From contig CAYIEF010000019.1 in NCBI GenBank assembly GCA_964362365.1, positions 1 through 18,924 on the forward strand: DNA of 18,924 nucleotides, written 5' to 3'. The stretch comes from JACPIL01 sp964362365 (GTDB lineage: Archaea > Nanobdellota > Nanobdellia > Woesearchaeales > GW2011-AR9). The notes under the pieces were generated by a model, which did not search any database, was not told the origin of the DNA, and worked only from the letters and a program-made list of their open reading frames with translations. Shown one piece after another: positions 6,778-14,195 of the stretch. Position numbers and translations under genes: made by a program. Each line of letters opens with the position of its first letter. Position 1 is the first letter of the stretch.

Positions 6778-8637
6778 TTACCTTCTCCTCTTCTTTCCTT
6801 TCTTCTTTTTCATTACAAAGGCAGCTATTCCAGCACAGACTAAAACTAATGCTGCGACCACTAAGAAATATGCTTTAGGAATATTCTCTTCTGGCATTAC
6901 TTCAACTACTTCTTCTTGGGCGATTGTTTCTGGTGCTTCTATAACGGCTTCCTCTATAGGAGTAGAAACTGGTTTAGCGAGAGGTTTTATTTCTTTCATA
7001 ATTATTTTTGCTTTCTTGGTACTTTCATCATAGGATAAATACCTAACTAGTAAATCATGTTCGCCAAGATCAAATAAGGCTTCTCCCCCCAGAAATATTC
7101 TTTTCTGTTGCGGCTCAGAAGATACAGTAATAACTATCTGTGTTTTAGAAATTGTATTCACCTCTAATAAGTGTTTTGTTTCTAGCAAGATGAACTCTAT
7201 CTTATCTTTTTGCTTTAATTCTTTAATTACTCCTATACTAATCTGTTCTTGACTAGCGGTGTATGTTTGTGCAGTTGTTTTAGTTGTGCTACTTCCGCCA
7301 CCGCCTCCTCCACCACTGCTTTCCCCATCGCCTGAAGAGGAATTATCGACGGAAGATATGGAAGAAGGAGAATTACCAAACACACCATAAGTACTGGAAT
7401 GAGTAACATTAGCCCAGACATAGTTGTTTTCTGTATCTACACCTTGATCAGGTAAGAGCTGCCATTCTGCCGCAGATTCATTATAATAATACATCTTTAG
7501 CGTTGATTCATCTATATTTGCTGCTGTTAATTCAGCGTCGTCATAAAATATCTTAATCAAACTCCATAATAAACTGGGTTTAGTATTATCATCCACTTCT
7601 ATATCAATTGCTTTTAATGTGTTTAAATTTGACGGTGAAGAAGTGAGATTTTTCGAAACTACTGTAATTATAGAACTAAGATTCTCATGGAGAAATAAAG
7701 TTAGATTAGAATCAGCTGCAGAGGTAAAATTAAATTCAGTGGGAGTGTTAGCTTCAATTGTAGTGAGTAATATATGCTTAGAGGCTGTTGACATAATACC
7801 TGAAGTATCCTTAATCCTTAAACCTACTTCATAATTGGAATAATTATATTTTTTGGTATCCCAATGATAAAAACACTTCCCGCTAAATTCATCGGTATAA
7901 ATGGTATATATAGTATCAGACCATTCAGTATCGCAATTTCCATCTGCCGCTATGCAGACTTGACAAAGATTCTGTTTCGGTACCATTATCTTAACGTTAG
8001 AAAGCTCTACTACTCCCGAGCTACTTGAGGAGAAAACTAGCGTAACTCTGCACCATCCACATGTAGACAAATAATTATTCAAATCTTCCGAAAAATCAGG
8101 GGTAGTTATGGTGATACCAGTGAAATCACCTTCATATTGCCAAACCAAGTAGCTTTTCTGACCATGGCTGCGCGAGATATTAATATCACCTACATAAAAT
8201 GAGAGATTCCGAGTACCTCCAGCAGTATATCCTTCTCCAGTCAGATCAAATGTTGCTGAAGTTACATTTAATCCTGCGGGTAATGTCAAAAATAAAAGAT
8301 ATTCAATCCGATTTTCTTCAGTAAAAATGAGTTTATAATTACTTCCAATATCATCAATTCCGATAGTCTTATTACCAAAAAATCCATCCTCATTAGAAAA
8401 GTATGCTGTCAATGTAGAATTAATATTTTCCGTAATAATTGATGGTAAAAAAGGATCAAGCGTAATAACAGTGGGGGTATCATCACAAAAAGTAGTGTTC
8501 TGGTCAATTATGCATCCCTCTATCGCCTTACCTACTCTCAATTCTCTAGGATAAAAGAAAACAGCCAATATCATAAGCAAGAAAATAGCAACAGCAATAA
8601 TGACTATTATTTGAATGTCCTCTTTTTTAAGCTTCAT
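6778..8637 (-). CDS. Large sequon-rich cell-surface protein with two membrane anchors
   Basis: From the ATG at 8637 the protein is 619 residues. It has a short cytosolic basic N-terminus, a membrane segment at about 9-29 (IIVIIAVAIFLLMILAVFF), and a long extracellular part with some 14 N-x-S/T sequons and several Cys. A domain at about 305-420 resembles those of archaeal surface (PGF-pre-PGF-like) proteins, followed by a Ser/Gly-rich linker at 424-455 with seven Gly in a row. A small beta domain (463-551) of a kind recurrent in DPANN surface proteins precedes an acidic stretch, a second membrane segment (589-609) and a cytosolic KKKKGKKRRR tail. No enzyme motif is visible; it is probably structural or adhesive and glycosylated. 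An in-frame GTG at 8682 is rejected because the minus-strand TATA box (8662-8671) lies between it and the ATG. The precise function is unknown. Confidence 0.78.
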   Translation of the reverse strand: MKLKKEDIQIIVIIAVAIFLLMILAVFFYPRELRVGKAIEGCIIDQNTTFCDDTPTVITLDPFLPSIITENINSTLTAYFSNEDGFFGNKTIGIDDIGSNYKLIFTEENRIEYLLFLTLPAGLNVTSATFDLTGEGYTAGGTRNLSFYVGDINISRSHGQKSYLVWQYEGDFTGITITTPDFSEDLNNYLSTCGWCRVTLVFSSSSSGVVELSNVKIMVPKQNLCQVCIAADGNCDTEWSDTIYTIYTDEFSGKCFYHWDTKKYNYSNYEVGLRIKDTSGIMSTASKHILLTTIEANTPTEFNFTSAADSNLTLFLHENLSSIITVVSKNLTSSPSNLNTLKAIDIEVDDNTKPSLLWSLIKIFYDDAELTAANIDESTLKMYYYNESAAEWQLLPDQGVDTENNYVWANVTHSSTYGVFGNSPSSISSVDNSSSGDGESSGGGGGGGSSTTKTTAQTYTASQEQISIGVIKELKQKDKIEFILLETKHLLEVNTISKTQIVITVSSEPQQKRIFLGGEALFDLGEHDLLVRYLSYDESTKKAKIIMKEIKPLAKPVSTPIEEAVIEAPETIAQEEVVEVMPEENIPKAYFLVVAALVLVCAGIAAFVMKKKKGKKRRR

Positions 8638-8650
8638 CTCCGATAAAATC

Positions 8651-8671
8651 AATCTATTTAACCTTATAAAA
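8651..8671. promoter_or_regulatory. Overlapping divergent promoters
   Basis: On the minus strand TTTTATAAGG (8671-8662) lies about 29 nt before the ATG at 8637. On the plus strand CTATTTAA (8654-8661) lies about 25 nt before the ATG at 8683. The two start codons are only 45 bp apart, and TTATAA at 8664-8669 is palindromic. A regulator bound here would affect both genes, and the plus-strand product is itself a winged-helix protein, so autoregulation is plausible. Confidence 0.5.
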
Positions 8672-8682
8672 GTTTTGGTCAC

Positions 8683-8967
8683 ATGGTAGATGCTTATCTT
8701 CTAGCCTATGTTCAGAGAGCAAAGAATAGATTGCAGATCCTAAAGCTTCTAGAAAGTAAGGAAAAGACCCAGGCCCAGCTGCACAAGGAGAGCGGTATGT
8801 ATAGAACGCATGTGTGCAGGACGTTGCTGGAGCTGGAAGAGAAGAATAGGCTTTACAAAATGTATAAGACTACGGGGATAGGTAATAAAATTCTGAATGA
8901 AATCATTATAATGAGCAAAATTACTCTCTTTCTAGTACAACATTCTTCCTTTTCCTATATTTTCTGA
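8683..8967 (+). CDS. Small winged-helix transcriptional regulator
   Basis: This 94-residue protein has the look of archaeal ArsR/MarR-like winged-helix regulators: residues 12-24 form helix 1 (RAKNRLQILKLLE), 29-51 the helix-turn-helix (TQAQLHKESGMYRTHVCRTLLEL), and 52-75 a short wing and last helix (KMYKTTGIGNKILNEI). The wing is shorter than usual, as if a few residues were lost between KNRL and YKMY. The last 16 codons run into the 3' end of the convergent FkbM gene and read like non-coding sequence, so the functional protein may end near residue 78. It is divergent from the surface-protein gene with overlapping promoters and may control it. Ligand and target are unknown. Confidence 0.7.
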   Translation: MVDAYLLAYVQRAKNRLQILKLLESKEKTQAQLHKESGMYRTHVCRTLLELEEKNRLYKMYKTTGIGNKILNEIIIMSKITLFLVQHSSFSYIF

Positions 8968-9727
8968 ATTTCATTTCCTTCACCGCTTCCCAGAATGGCT
9001 TGCTGCTTCCTGGTTTCATGCGGTCGTGGAATTCAATTACTATTAAACTTGTTTTAGAAAGCCATTGGGTGTTTTTAGAGAATAATTCTTTCTCTGCTCC
9101 TTCGATATCTATTTTGGCGATATCAATTTCTTTGACATTTTCTTCTTTGAGCAGGGCATTGATGGAGATTGCAGGACAAGTATCCGGCCCATTCTCAGTT
9201 GTCTCTTCTACCTGAAATCCCCATTTGCTGTCTTTTTCAAGATTGGTTATTCTTAGTTGTGTATCGGAATTCCAAACTCCAGCCTTGATGCAGCGCACGT
9301 TTGGGTATGCTTCGGTATTCTTTTTAAGAAGTTGAAAGTTAGATTCTTCTGGTTCAATAGCAATGATCCTAGCTTTAGAAAATCTATTGGCGAAGTATAC
9401 TGCAGTAAAACCAATGTTAGCGCCTGCATCGATGATAAAAGCTGGTTCATTTTTGGGTTTGATGCCGTATTCTTTTTCTACAAAGATGTGATATAATAGA
9501 GGAACATCAGAAGTGCCAGGCCTAAGAACGATTGGACGTGGTATTTTTTGAAGTTGTACTTGCACTTTTCCTTGCCCACACATAAGTTTAATGGTCGTTC
9601 TTAGTGGATTGCGGATATTGCCTTTAGGAAGATCTTGCAAAAAACCATACCAAGGCCAAAATAGCCGATCACGTATTGCTTCTCTGGCAGGAAGATTATC
9701 CCAAATTTTGTAGATATATTTTTTCAT
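8921..9727 (-). CDS. FkbM-family SAM-dependent methyltransferase
   Basis: The 268-residue protein matches the FkbM methyltransferase family: IIDAGANIGFTAVYFA at 98-113 is the SAM-binding motif I, IAIEPEESNF at 122-131 carries the acidic residue binding the ribose, KIDIEGAE at 205-212 is the family signature, and IEFHD lies at 231-235. These enzymes methylate hydroxyls on sugars or polyketides and are common in surface-glycan clusters. About 95 N-terminal residues precede the catalytic core, as is typical. It starts 17 nt after the glycosyltransferase stop on the same strand, so the two form an operon, probably methylating the sugar added by that enzyme (inference). Its 3' end overlaps the convergent regulator by 47 nt. 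Confidence 0.87.
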   Translation of the reverse strand: MKKYIYKIWDNLPAREAIRDRLFWPWYGFLQDLPKGNIRNPLRTTIKLMCGQGKVQVQLQKIPRPIVLRPGTSDVPLLYHIFVEKEYGIKPKNEPAFIIDAGANIGFTAVYFANRFSKARIIAIEPEESNFQLLKKNTEAYPNVRCIKAGVWNSDTQLRITNLEKDSKWGFQVEETTENGPDTCPAISINALLKEENVKEIDIAKIDIEGAEKELFSKNTQWLSKTSLIVIEFHDRMKPGSSKPFWEAVKEMKFRKYRKRKNVVLERE

Positions 9728-9744
9728 GGTTTAATGCAAATAAA

Positions 9745-10785
9745 TTAATCATGCACAAATTTTCGGATAAATCCCAGTCCGTAGGCGAAGTGCATGATGA
9801 TAGTAGTTATAGGCACGATAAAAAGTGCTCCTGAATTTTTAGTCTTAAGCGTTCCTAGCGTGGTCTGGATCAGCAAGACTGACAAATATGTTCCTACTCC
9901 AATACTAAGCAGGTGCAAGGCAAAAGGGAAAATAAATGAGAAAACACCTGTGATTGCGAGATAAAGGACGAACAAAGATGGAACAGTATGGATAAGCTGG
10001 AATGATCTAGGTGCAGCTTTTAAGATATCAAACCGTGCTTTACCGGATTTGTAGGTTTGAGTCCAGAAGGATTTTAGCGAAATCCTACGGTAATGTAAGA
10101 TGTACGCTTCCTGAACAAACTGGATTTCATATCCTGCTTCCCTGATGCGCTGGCACCATTCTTTCTCTTCCCCCCGCCAGCGGATCATTTCATCGTGCAT
10201 GCCTACTTTCTGAACTACTTCTCTTTTTACTGCGAAGTTGCATCCAGTAACTGCATAATTGGCCAAGCGCACTTTTGCTCCCCGTAATCCAGCAGTGCCG
10301 ATAAAAGAAGTCAAAGTGTAATCAATACATCGATGTACTAATGGTTGATTTGGTGGAGCGATATCTCTTCCGCCGGTCGCCCCTACTTTTGGATTAGTTG
10401 TAAATGGTTTGATCAATTTAGTCGGCCATTCTTTCGGAAATGTAGCATCTGCATCAGTAAAAACGAAAATATCTCCTTTAGCTGCCTTCATTCCCTCGTT
10501 GCGTGCGCCTGGAACTCCTTTATTGACCGTATAAGTAACCGCTTTTATCTTCTTGCTTCTCTTCTGATATTCGTTTAATATAGCAAGAGTATTGTCTTTA
10601 GAAGCGTCATTGACCATGATAACTTCGTAGTCAGGGTATTCGAGCACCAGAAGCGAGTCTAGGCATTGCCGTAAGGTTTTCTCTTCGTTATAAACAGAGA
10701 TGATGATGGAGATGAAGGGCACGTAAGATGTGCTTGGCGAGTTTTTTGAATTTTTATTTTCAAATTTCTTTAATCCTTTCTTCAT
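9745..10785 (-). CDS. Membrane-anchored family 2 glycosyltransferase
   Basis: The 346-residue protein is an inverting GT-A glycosyltransferase. ISVYNEEKTL (about 29-38) opens the nucleotide-sugar fold, VNDASKDNT (58-66) binds the base, and TDADATF (110-116) contains the DxD metal motif. GEEKEWCQRIREAGY (205-219) holds the ED-type acidic catalytic residues, and a KSxxxQxxxx(K/R)-like stretch follows near 238-248 (SFWTQTYKSGKAR). The C-terminus has about three membrane segments (271-293, 296-310, 320-340), so it works at the inner face of the membrane, likely adding a sugar to a lipid-linked or extruded glycan. The ORF is open to a TTG at 10860, but I prefer the ATG at 10785: the longer start lies upstream of the shared TATA region, and a CATTAAAAA box (minus strand, 10816-10808) is 26 nt from the ATG. 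Donor and acceptor are unknown. Confidence 0.86.
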   Translation of the reverse strand: MKKGLKKFENKNSKNSPSTSYVPFISIIISVYNEEKTLRQCLDSLLVLEYPDYEVIMVNDASKDNTLAILNEYQKRSKKIKAVTYTVNKGVPGARNEGMKAAKGDIFVFTDADATFPKEWPTKLIKPFTTNPKVGATGGRDIAPPNQPLVHRCIDYTLTSFIGTAGLRGAKVRLANYAVTGCNFAVKREVVQKVGMHDEMIRWRGEEKEWCQRIREAGYEIQFVQEAYILHYRRISLKSFWTQTYKSGKARFDILKAAPRSFQLIHTVPSLFVLYLAITGVFSFIFPFALHLLSIGVGTYLSVLLIQTTLGTLKTKNSGALFIVPITTIIMHFAYGLGFIRKFVHD

Positions 10786-10839
10786 CTTTTTAGCGAGCAG
10801 GTGCTGGTTTTTAATGATTTTGGTTTTAAGGTCATTATA

Positions 10840-10847
10840 TTTATATA
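10840..10847 (+). promoter_or_regulatory. TATA box of the acetyltransferase gene
   Basis: TTTATATA is centred about 25 nt before the ATG at 10869, consistent with a leaderless message. The same AT-rich stretch could also serve the divergent glycosyltransferase gene. Confidence 0.55.
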
Positions 10848-10868
10848 TTTGTGATATCAACTCTGGTC

Positions 10869-11351
10869 ATGATTGACAAGATACATCTATTCCTGATAAA
10901 ATATCTGCTAAAACCATTTTATGCGTCAGGATTTAAACCTTTTATTTATATCGGCACAGCATTCAGAAAGGTGCTGGTATTTATTTTCAAATGCGATATC
11001 TCTCCTTATGCACATATTCCTTGGTCAACTAAATTTCCTCATTATATTGGGATAGTAATAGGCGCTTGCACTTTAGGGGAAAATTGCATTATCAGCCAAA
11101 ATGTAACCATCGGCGCGAAACATCGTTTTGTTCCTTCGCATAAGAGCGCAAACAAAACTCTTGAAGAAAGAAGATCCTTATTCCCACAGATAGGTGCTGG
11201 AGTAGATATCGGCGCGAATTCATGTATATTGGGAAGCATAAAAGTGGGTTCAAATTCTGTCATCGGTGCTGGAAGCGTGGTAGTAAGAGATGTTGATCCA
11301 GACAGTATCTATTGCGGGGTTCCTGCCCAGAAAATAAAAAGTAGAGAGTAA
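10869..11351 (+). CDS. Hexapeptide-repeat acyltransferase (serine acetyltransferase-like)
   Basis: The 160-residue protein has an N-terminal part of about 55 residues with a hydrophobic stretch, then a left-handed beta helix made of hexapeptide repeats (IGIVIGACTLGENCIISQNVTIG at 60-82 in two pieces, IGAGVDIGANSCILG, IKVGSNSVIGAGSVVVRDV), interrupted by a loop (84-103) and ending with GVPAQKI at 150-156. This is the CysE/CatB/NodL-type acetyl-CoA-dependent O-acetyltransferase pattern. Between a glycosyltransferase and a phosphonate cluster it probably acetylates a glycan sugar; serine acetyltransferase for cysteine synthesis is the alternative, but the usual N-terminal CysE helical domain is absent. 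The ATG at 10869 is preferred to an in-frame GTG at 10851 because of the TATA distance and because it avoids overlap with the divergent gene. Confidence 0.85.
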   Translation: MIDKIHLFLIKYLLKPFYASGFKPFIYIGTAFRKVLVFIFKCDISPYAHIPWSTKFPHYIGIVIGACTLGENCIISQNVTIGAKHRFVPSHKSANKTLEERRSLFPQIGAGVDIGANSCILGSIKVGSNSVIGAGSVVVRDVDPDSIYCGVPAQKIKSRE

Positions 11352-11402
11352 ACCTTTAGTAGGCGACTTAGATCTGTAGAAATGTGTCGTTGTTCCTGAA
11401 AG

Positions 11403-11410
11403 TTTATATA
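11403..11410 (+). promoter_or_regulatory. TATA box of the phosphonate cluster
   Basis: TTTATATA is centred near 11406, giving a predicted start around 11432 and a leader of about 27 nt. It probably drives the PEP mutase fusion and mpnS as one message. Confidence 0.6.
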
Positions 11411-11436
11411 CTAACTTTTTGGCAAAGTGGTACGGT

Positions 11437-11442
11437 AGGAGG
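11437..11442 (+). promoter_or_regulatory. Shine-Dalgarno-like AGGAGG before the PEP mutase fusion
   Basis: A perfect AGGAGG is present, but 16 nt separate it from the ATG at 11459, longer than the usual 5-10. No other in-frame start lies closer, so it may act weakly or through a folded spacer. Confidence 0.45.
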
Positions 11443-11458
11443 ATAAAAGAGACGGTTT

Positions 11459-12769
11459 ATGGTAAAAAAAGTGTATGTTCCGATGGCCGCTGACTTGTTG
11501 CACGATGGCCACATGAATATTCTGCATGAAGCTAGCAAATTAGGCGAAGTAACAGTAGGTTTATTGACTGATCGTGCTATCGCTAATTACAAACGGCTTC
11601 CTTTGTTGACTTTTGAGCAGCGTAAGAAGGTCATTGAAAATATACGCATGGTAAGCAAGGTATATGTCCAGGAAGATGACGACTATATCCCTGCGATACG
11701 GGAATTAAAGCCTGACTATTTTGTGCACGGCGACGACTGGAAAACCGGAGTGCAGGTAAAAAAGCGTGAACGAGTGATCGAAGTGCTGAAGGAGTGGGGC
11801 GGCCAGGTGGTCGAACCGGCCTATACTCAAGGGATCTCTTCAACTCAATTAATCACAAAAGTGAAGCAACGTGGAATCACTCCGGACATACGGCGTAATA
11901 TGCTGCGCCGCCTCCTCGATGCGAAATCTTTGGTGCGTGTGCTCGAAGCACATAATGGCTTAACCGGGCTTATTGTCGAAAAAACCGTGGTTAAAGATGA
12001 AAACCATATTCCTCAAGTTTTTGACGCAACCTGGTTGAGCAGCTTGACCCATGCTACTTCCAAAGGAAAACCAGATATTGAGTATGTCGATATCACTTCC
12101 ATCAGCAACACCGTAAGCGAGATTTTTGAAGTGACTTTCAAACCGATGATTGTCGATGCGGATAGCGGCGGGTTGATAGAGCATTTTCGTTTCACCGTAA
12201 AAACTTTAGAGAGATTAGGAGTTTCTGCAGTAGTGATTGAAGATAAGGTGGGATCAAAAAGGAATTCTTTGTTCGGAACAGAAGTGGAACAAACACAAGA
12301 TAGCATTGAGAATTTCTGTCATAAAATATCTGAAGGGAAGAAAGCTCAAGCTTCTGATGATTTTATGATCATCGCCAGGATTGAAAGTTTGATTTTAAAG
12401 AAGGGTATCGCTGACGCCTTGGAACGGGCAAAAGCATATATCGCCGCAGGAGCAGATGGCATAATGATCCATAGCAAAGAGAAATCTCCTGACGAGATTA
12501 TGCAATTCTGCGAGAGATACAAGAAGTTTGAGAATAGAGTTCTTTTAATTGCTGTACCGAGTACTTATGCTACTGTAACAGAAGATGAACTTAAGAACGC
12601 GGGCGTCAATATTGTCATCTATGCCAATCATCTATTGCGCAGCGCTTATCCTTCTATGGTGAAAGCGGCGGAATCGATTTTGAAACATAGGCGAGGCCAT
12701 GAAGCAAGCAAGGAGCTGTGCATGCCGATAAAAGAGATTATCACTCTCATTCCGAATGGAGATGAGTGA
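11459..12769 (+). CDS. pepM: Cytidylyltransferase - phosphoenolpyruvate mutase fusion
   Basis: Two domains are joined in 436 residues. Residues 1-138 form a cytidylyltransferase of the glycerol-3-phosphate/ethanolamine-phosphate type: YVPMAADLLHDGHMNIL with the HxGH motif at 15-18, HGDDW 90-94 and ISSTQLI 126-132. Residues 145-430 are PEP mutase: DADSGG at 233-238 (metal region) and EDKVGSKRNS at 261-270, an exact match to EDKxxxKxNS, which separates PEP mutase from isocitrate-lyase and methylisocitrate-lyase relatives. The mutase converts PEP to phosphonopyruvate, the committed step to nearly all natural phosphonates. The cytidylyltransferase would load a phosphonate onto CMP from CTP, as described for PntC-type enzymes. 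Such fusions mark clusters whose product is attached to a lipid or glycan rather than released. It is first in the cluster with its own TATA box; mpnS begins 15 nt after its stop. Confidence 0.95.
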   Translation: MVKKVYVPMAADLLHDGHMNILHEASKLGEVTVGLLTDRAIANYKRLPLLTFEQRKKVIENIRMVSKVYVQEDDDYIPAIRELKPDYFVHGDDWKTGVQVKKRERVIEVLKEWGGQVVEPAYTQGISSTQLITKVKQRGITPDIRRNMLRRLLDAKSLVRVLEAHNGLTGLIVEKTVVKDENHIPQVFDATWLSSLTHATSKGKPDIEYVDITSISNTVSEIFEVTFKPMIVDADSGGLIEHFRFTVKTLERLGVSAVVIEDKVGSKRNSLFGTEVEQTQDSIENFCHKISEGKKAQASDDFMIIARIESLILKKGIADALERAKAYIAAGADGIMIHSKEKSPDEIMQFCERYKKFENRVLLIAVPSTYATVTEDELKNAGVNIVIYANHLLRSAYPSMVKAAESILKHRRGHEASKELCMPIKEIITLIPNGDE

Positions 12770-12770
12770 C

Positions 12771-12776
12771 GGAGGT
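12771..12776 (+). promoter_or_regulatory. Shine-Dalgarno site of mpnS
   Basis: GGAGGT begins one base after the upstream stop and lies 8 nt before the ATG at 12785. It fixes that start and shows the two genes are translated from one message. Confidence 0.75.
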
Positions 12777-12784
12777 AATTTAGA

Positions 12785-14155
12785 ATGTATAATAATTATC
12801 TAAAACGAAGCGGACAGAATCTTTTAGGGATTATTAACGATCTTAAACGACGGCCTGAAGATGCGGCACGGGAACTTGGTGTCCCTCTGGAGGAGTTCAA
12901 TTCTTACTTACGTGGCGAAGCAGAGATTCCTGTTAAGGTGATGACCCGCGCCGCAGAAATCTGGCCAGTAAATGAACGTGATTTTTATTGTGTTAGGGAT
13001 GATTGTCCAACCGGAGTTAAAATCATGCGGGCAGCGGAATCAGCTAAGAGCAGCAGAATTATGGAACGTGCAGGGAAGCCCTATTATGAGTATAGAGATA
13101 CTGCTTGCAGCAGCGTAAGCCAATTCCGTCCAGAATGGATCAAAGAACTTTGTGTGGTTGACGATAACGATCCAGACAATCCAGAAGTGCAATGGAACAA
13201 TGGGCATTTCATGCATCAGTTTACCTATTTTGTTAGGCCAGTTAATTTTTATTACAAAGGACAGTACGGCGAGAAGAAAGTTGCCGTGATGAATACCGGT
13301 GATTCGATGTATATTACTCCTTTTGTGCCGCATACATTTGCTACACGGAAGAATGACGCTGGAGAAAGCGGATTGATTCTTGCTTTGACCTACGGAAATA
13401 AATTAGCAGGAGAAACGCAGCAGGAGTTATCTGCATTGGGAACAGAGCTGGCGCCGGAATATGCCATGGATTTTTCTACTCAAAAAAAAGCATTTGCTTC
13501 GTTGTTGCGCTTCCATAGGGAAGCGGCGAGTATGGATTACCAAGAGTTAGTCGAGAGAACAGGAATTCGAATTTTTCTTTTAGAATGGTATGAATCAGGT
13601 CTTTTACCAATAGGAAATGATTTAGAAACTATAGCTGAAGCCTTGAATATCAGTGTTAGAGAATTAATGCCTCCCAATTATATAGGTGAAAAAGTTATAG
13701 TCAATCCTTATCAAGAGAATGTGTGGTGGAATTTTCCAAGTCAGAATGCTGCCTATAGATTAGTAGAATTGGCAGGAACACATCATCTACCTCATTCCAA
13801 AGCTTTGGAGTTAAATATCATGAAAGATGAAGGTAGTGATAAAAGCAGTTTGGATCTAAAAGTAGGTCTGCACCAATATGTGTACAATGTCGGGAAAAAG
13901 CCAGTTGATATCAATTGGTCTCTCAATGATCAAAATTATTGTGAATCTATTGCTCCCGACGATTCTCTGTACATAAAACCATTTGTTCATCATAATTTCC
14001 GTGGAAAAGATGGGAAGTTACTGGTCCTAAGAATCGGTGGAAGAGCAGCCGGCGAGGTGCAGCGTGAGCTTTCCTTGATCGGTAAAGAGAATGCTGGTCG
14101 TGCTATCTCTGAAATGATGCCCTGGTTTAACAGGGGGGGCAGGAATAAAGTTTAA
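12785..14155 (+). CDS. mpnS: Methylphosphonate synthase (HEPD/MpnS-family non-haem iron dioxygenase)
   Basis: The 456-residue protein has the two-repeat architecture of HEPD/MpnS: a helix-turn-helix-like helical part (about 10-60) and cupin (about 95-215), then a second helical part (about 230-300) and cupin (about 310-430). YYEYRDTA lies at 100-107. The iron triad reads as His141, Gln145 and His183; the spacings (+4, +42) equal those of the 2-His-1-Gln site I recall for Nitrosopumilus MpnS (H148, Q152, H190), with a constant offset of 7. The position of HEPD Glu176, six residues before the last His, is Ile177 here, which argues for MpnS over HEPD. The second cupin keeps His363-Gln364 and His403 but has Val360 in place of the first His, so it is probably not catalytic. 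The reaction would be 2-hydroxyethylphosphonate + O2 -> methylphosphonate + bicarbonate; HEPD would give hydroxymethylphosphonate and formate. The family is certain, the MpnS activity probable. Confidence 0.88.
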   Translation: MYNNYLKRSGQNLLGIINDLKRRPEDAARELGVPLEEFNSYLRGEAEIPVKVMTRAAEIWPVNERDFYCVRDDCPTGVKIMRAAESAKSSRIMERAGKPYYEYRDTACSSVSQFRPEWIKELCVVDDNDPDNPEVQWNNGHFMHQFTYFVRPVNFYYKGQYGEKKVAVMNTGDSMYITPFVPHTFATRKNDAGESGLILALTYGNKLAGETQQELSALGTELAPEYAMDFSTQKKAFASLLRFHREAASMDYQELVERTGIRIFLLEWYESGLLPIGNDLETIAEALNISVRELMPPNYIGEKVIVNPYQENVWWNFPSQNAAYRLVELAGTHHLPHSKALELNIMKDEGSDKSSLDLKVGLHQYVYNVGKKPVDINWSLNDQNYCESIAPDDSLYIKPFVHHNFRGKDGKLLVLRIGGRAAGEVQRELSLIGKENAGRAISEMMPWFNRGGRNKV

Positions 14156-14163
14156 TTGCACAA

Positions 14164-14173
14164 ATTTAATAAA
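14164..14173 (+). promoter_or_regulatory. TATA-like box of the HD-domain gene
   Basis: ATTTAATAAA is centred about 27 nt before the ATG at 14196, so this gene probably has its own leaderless transcript besides any read-through from mpnS. Confidence 0.45.
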
Positions 14174-14195
14174 CCAACCTTTAAAACATTCCGCC

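Noticed and set aside
6764..7033. Plus-strand open frame after galE with a hydrophobic start
   Set aside because: It is antisense to the C-terminal membrane anchor and tail of the surface protein; its hydrophobicity and Ser/Thr richness mirror that gene.
11352..11458. tRNA gene or riboswitch in the gap before the phosphonate cluster
   Set aside because: No cloverleaf or T-loop sequence is visible; the gap is explained by a TATA box and a Shine-Dalgarno-like site.
11459..12769. Methylisocitrate lyase or isocitrate lyase instead of PEP mutase
   Set aside because: EDKVGSKRNS fits the PEP mutase motif exactly and the lyase Cys signature is absent.
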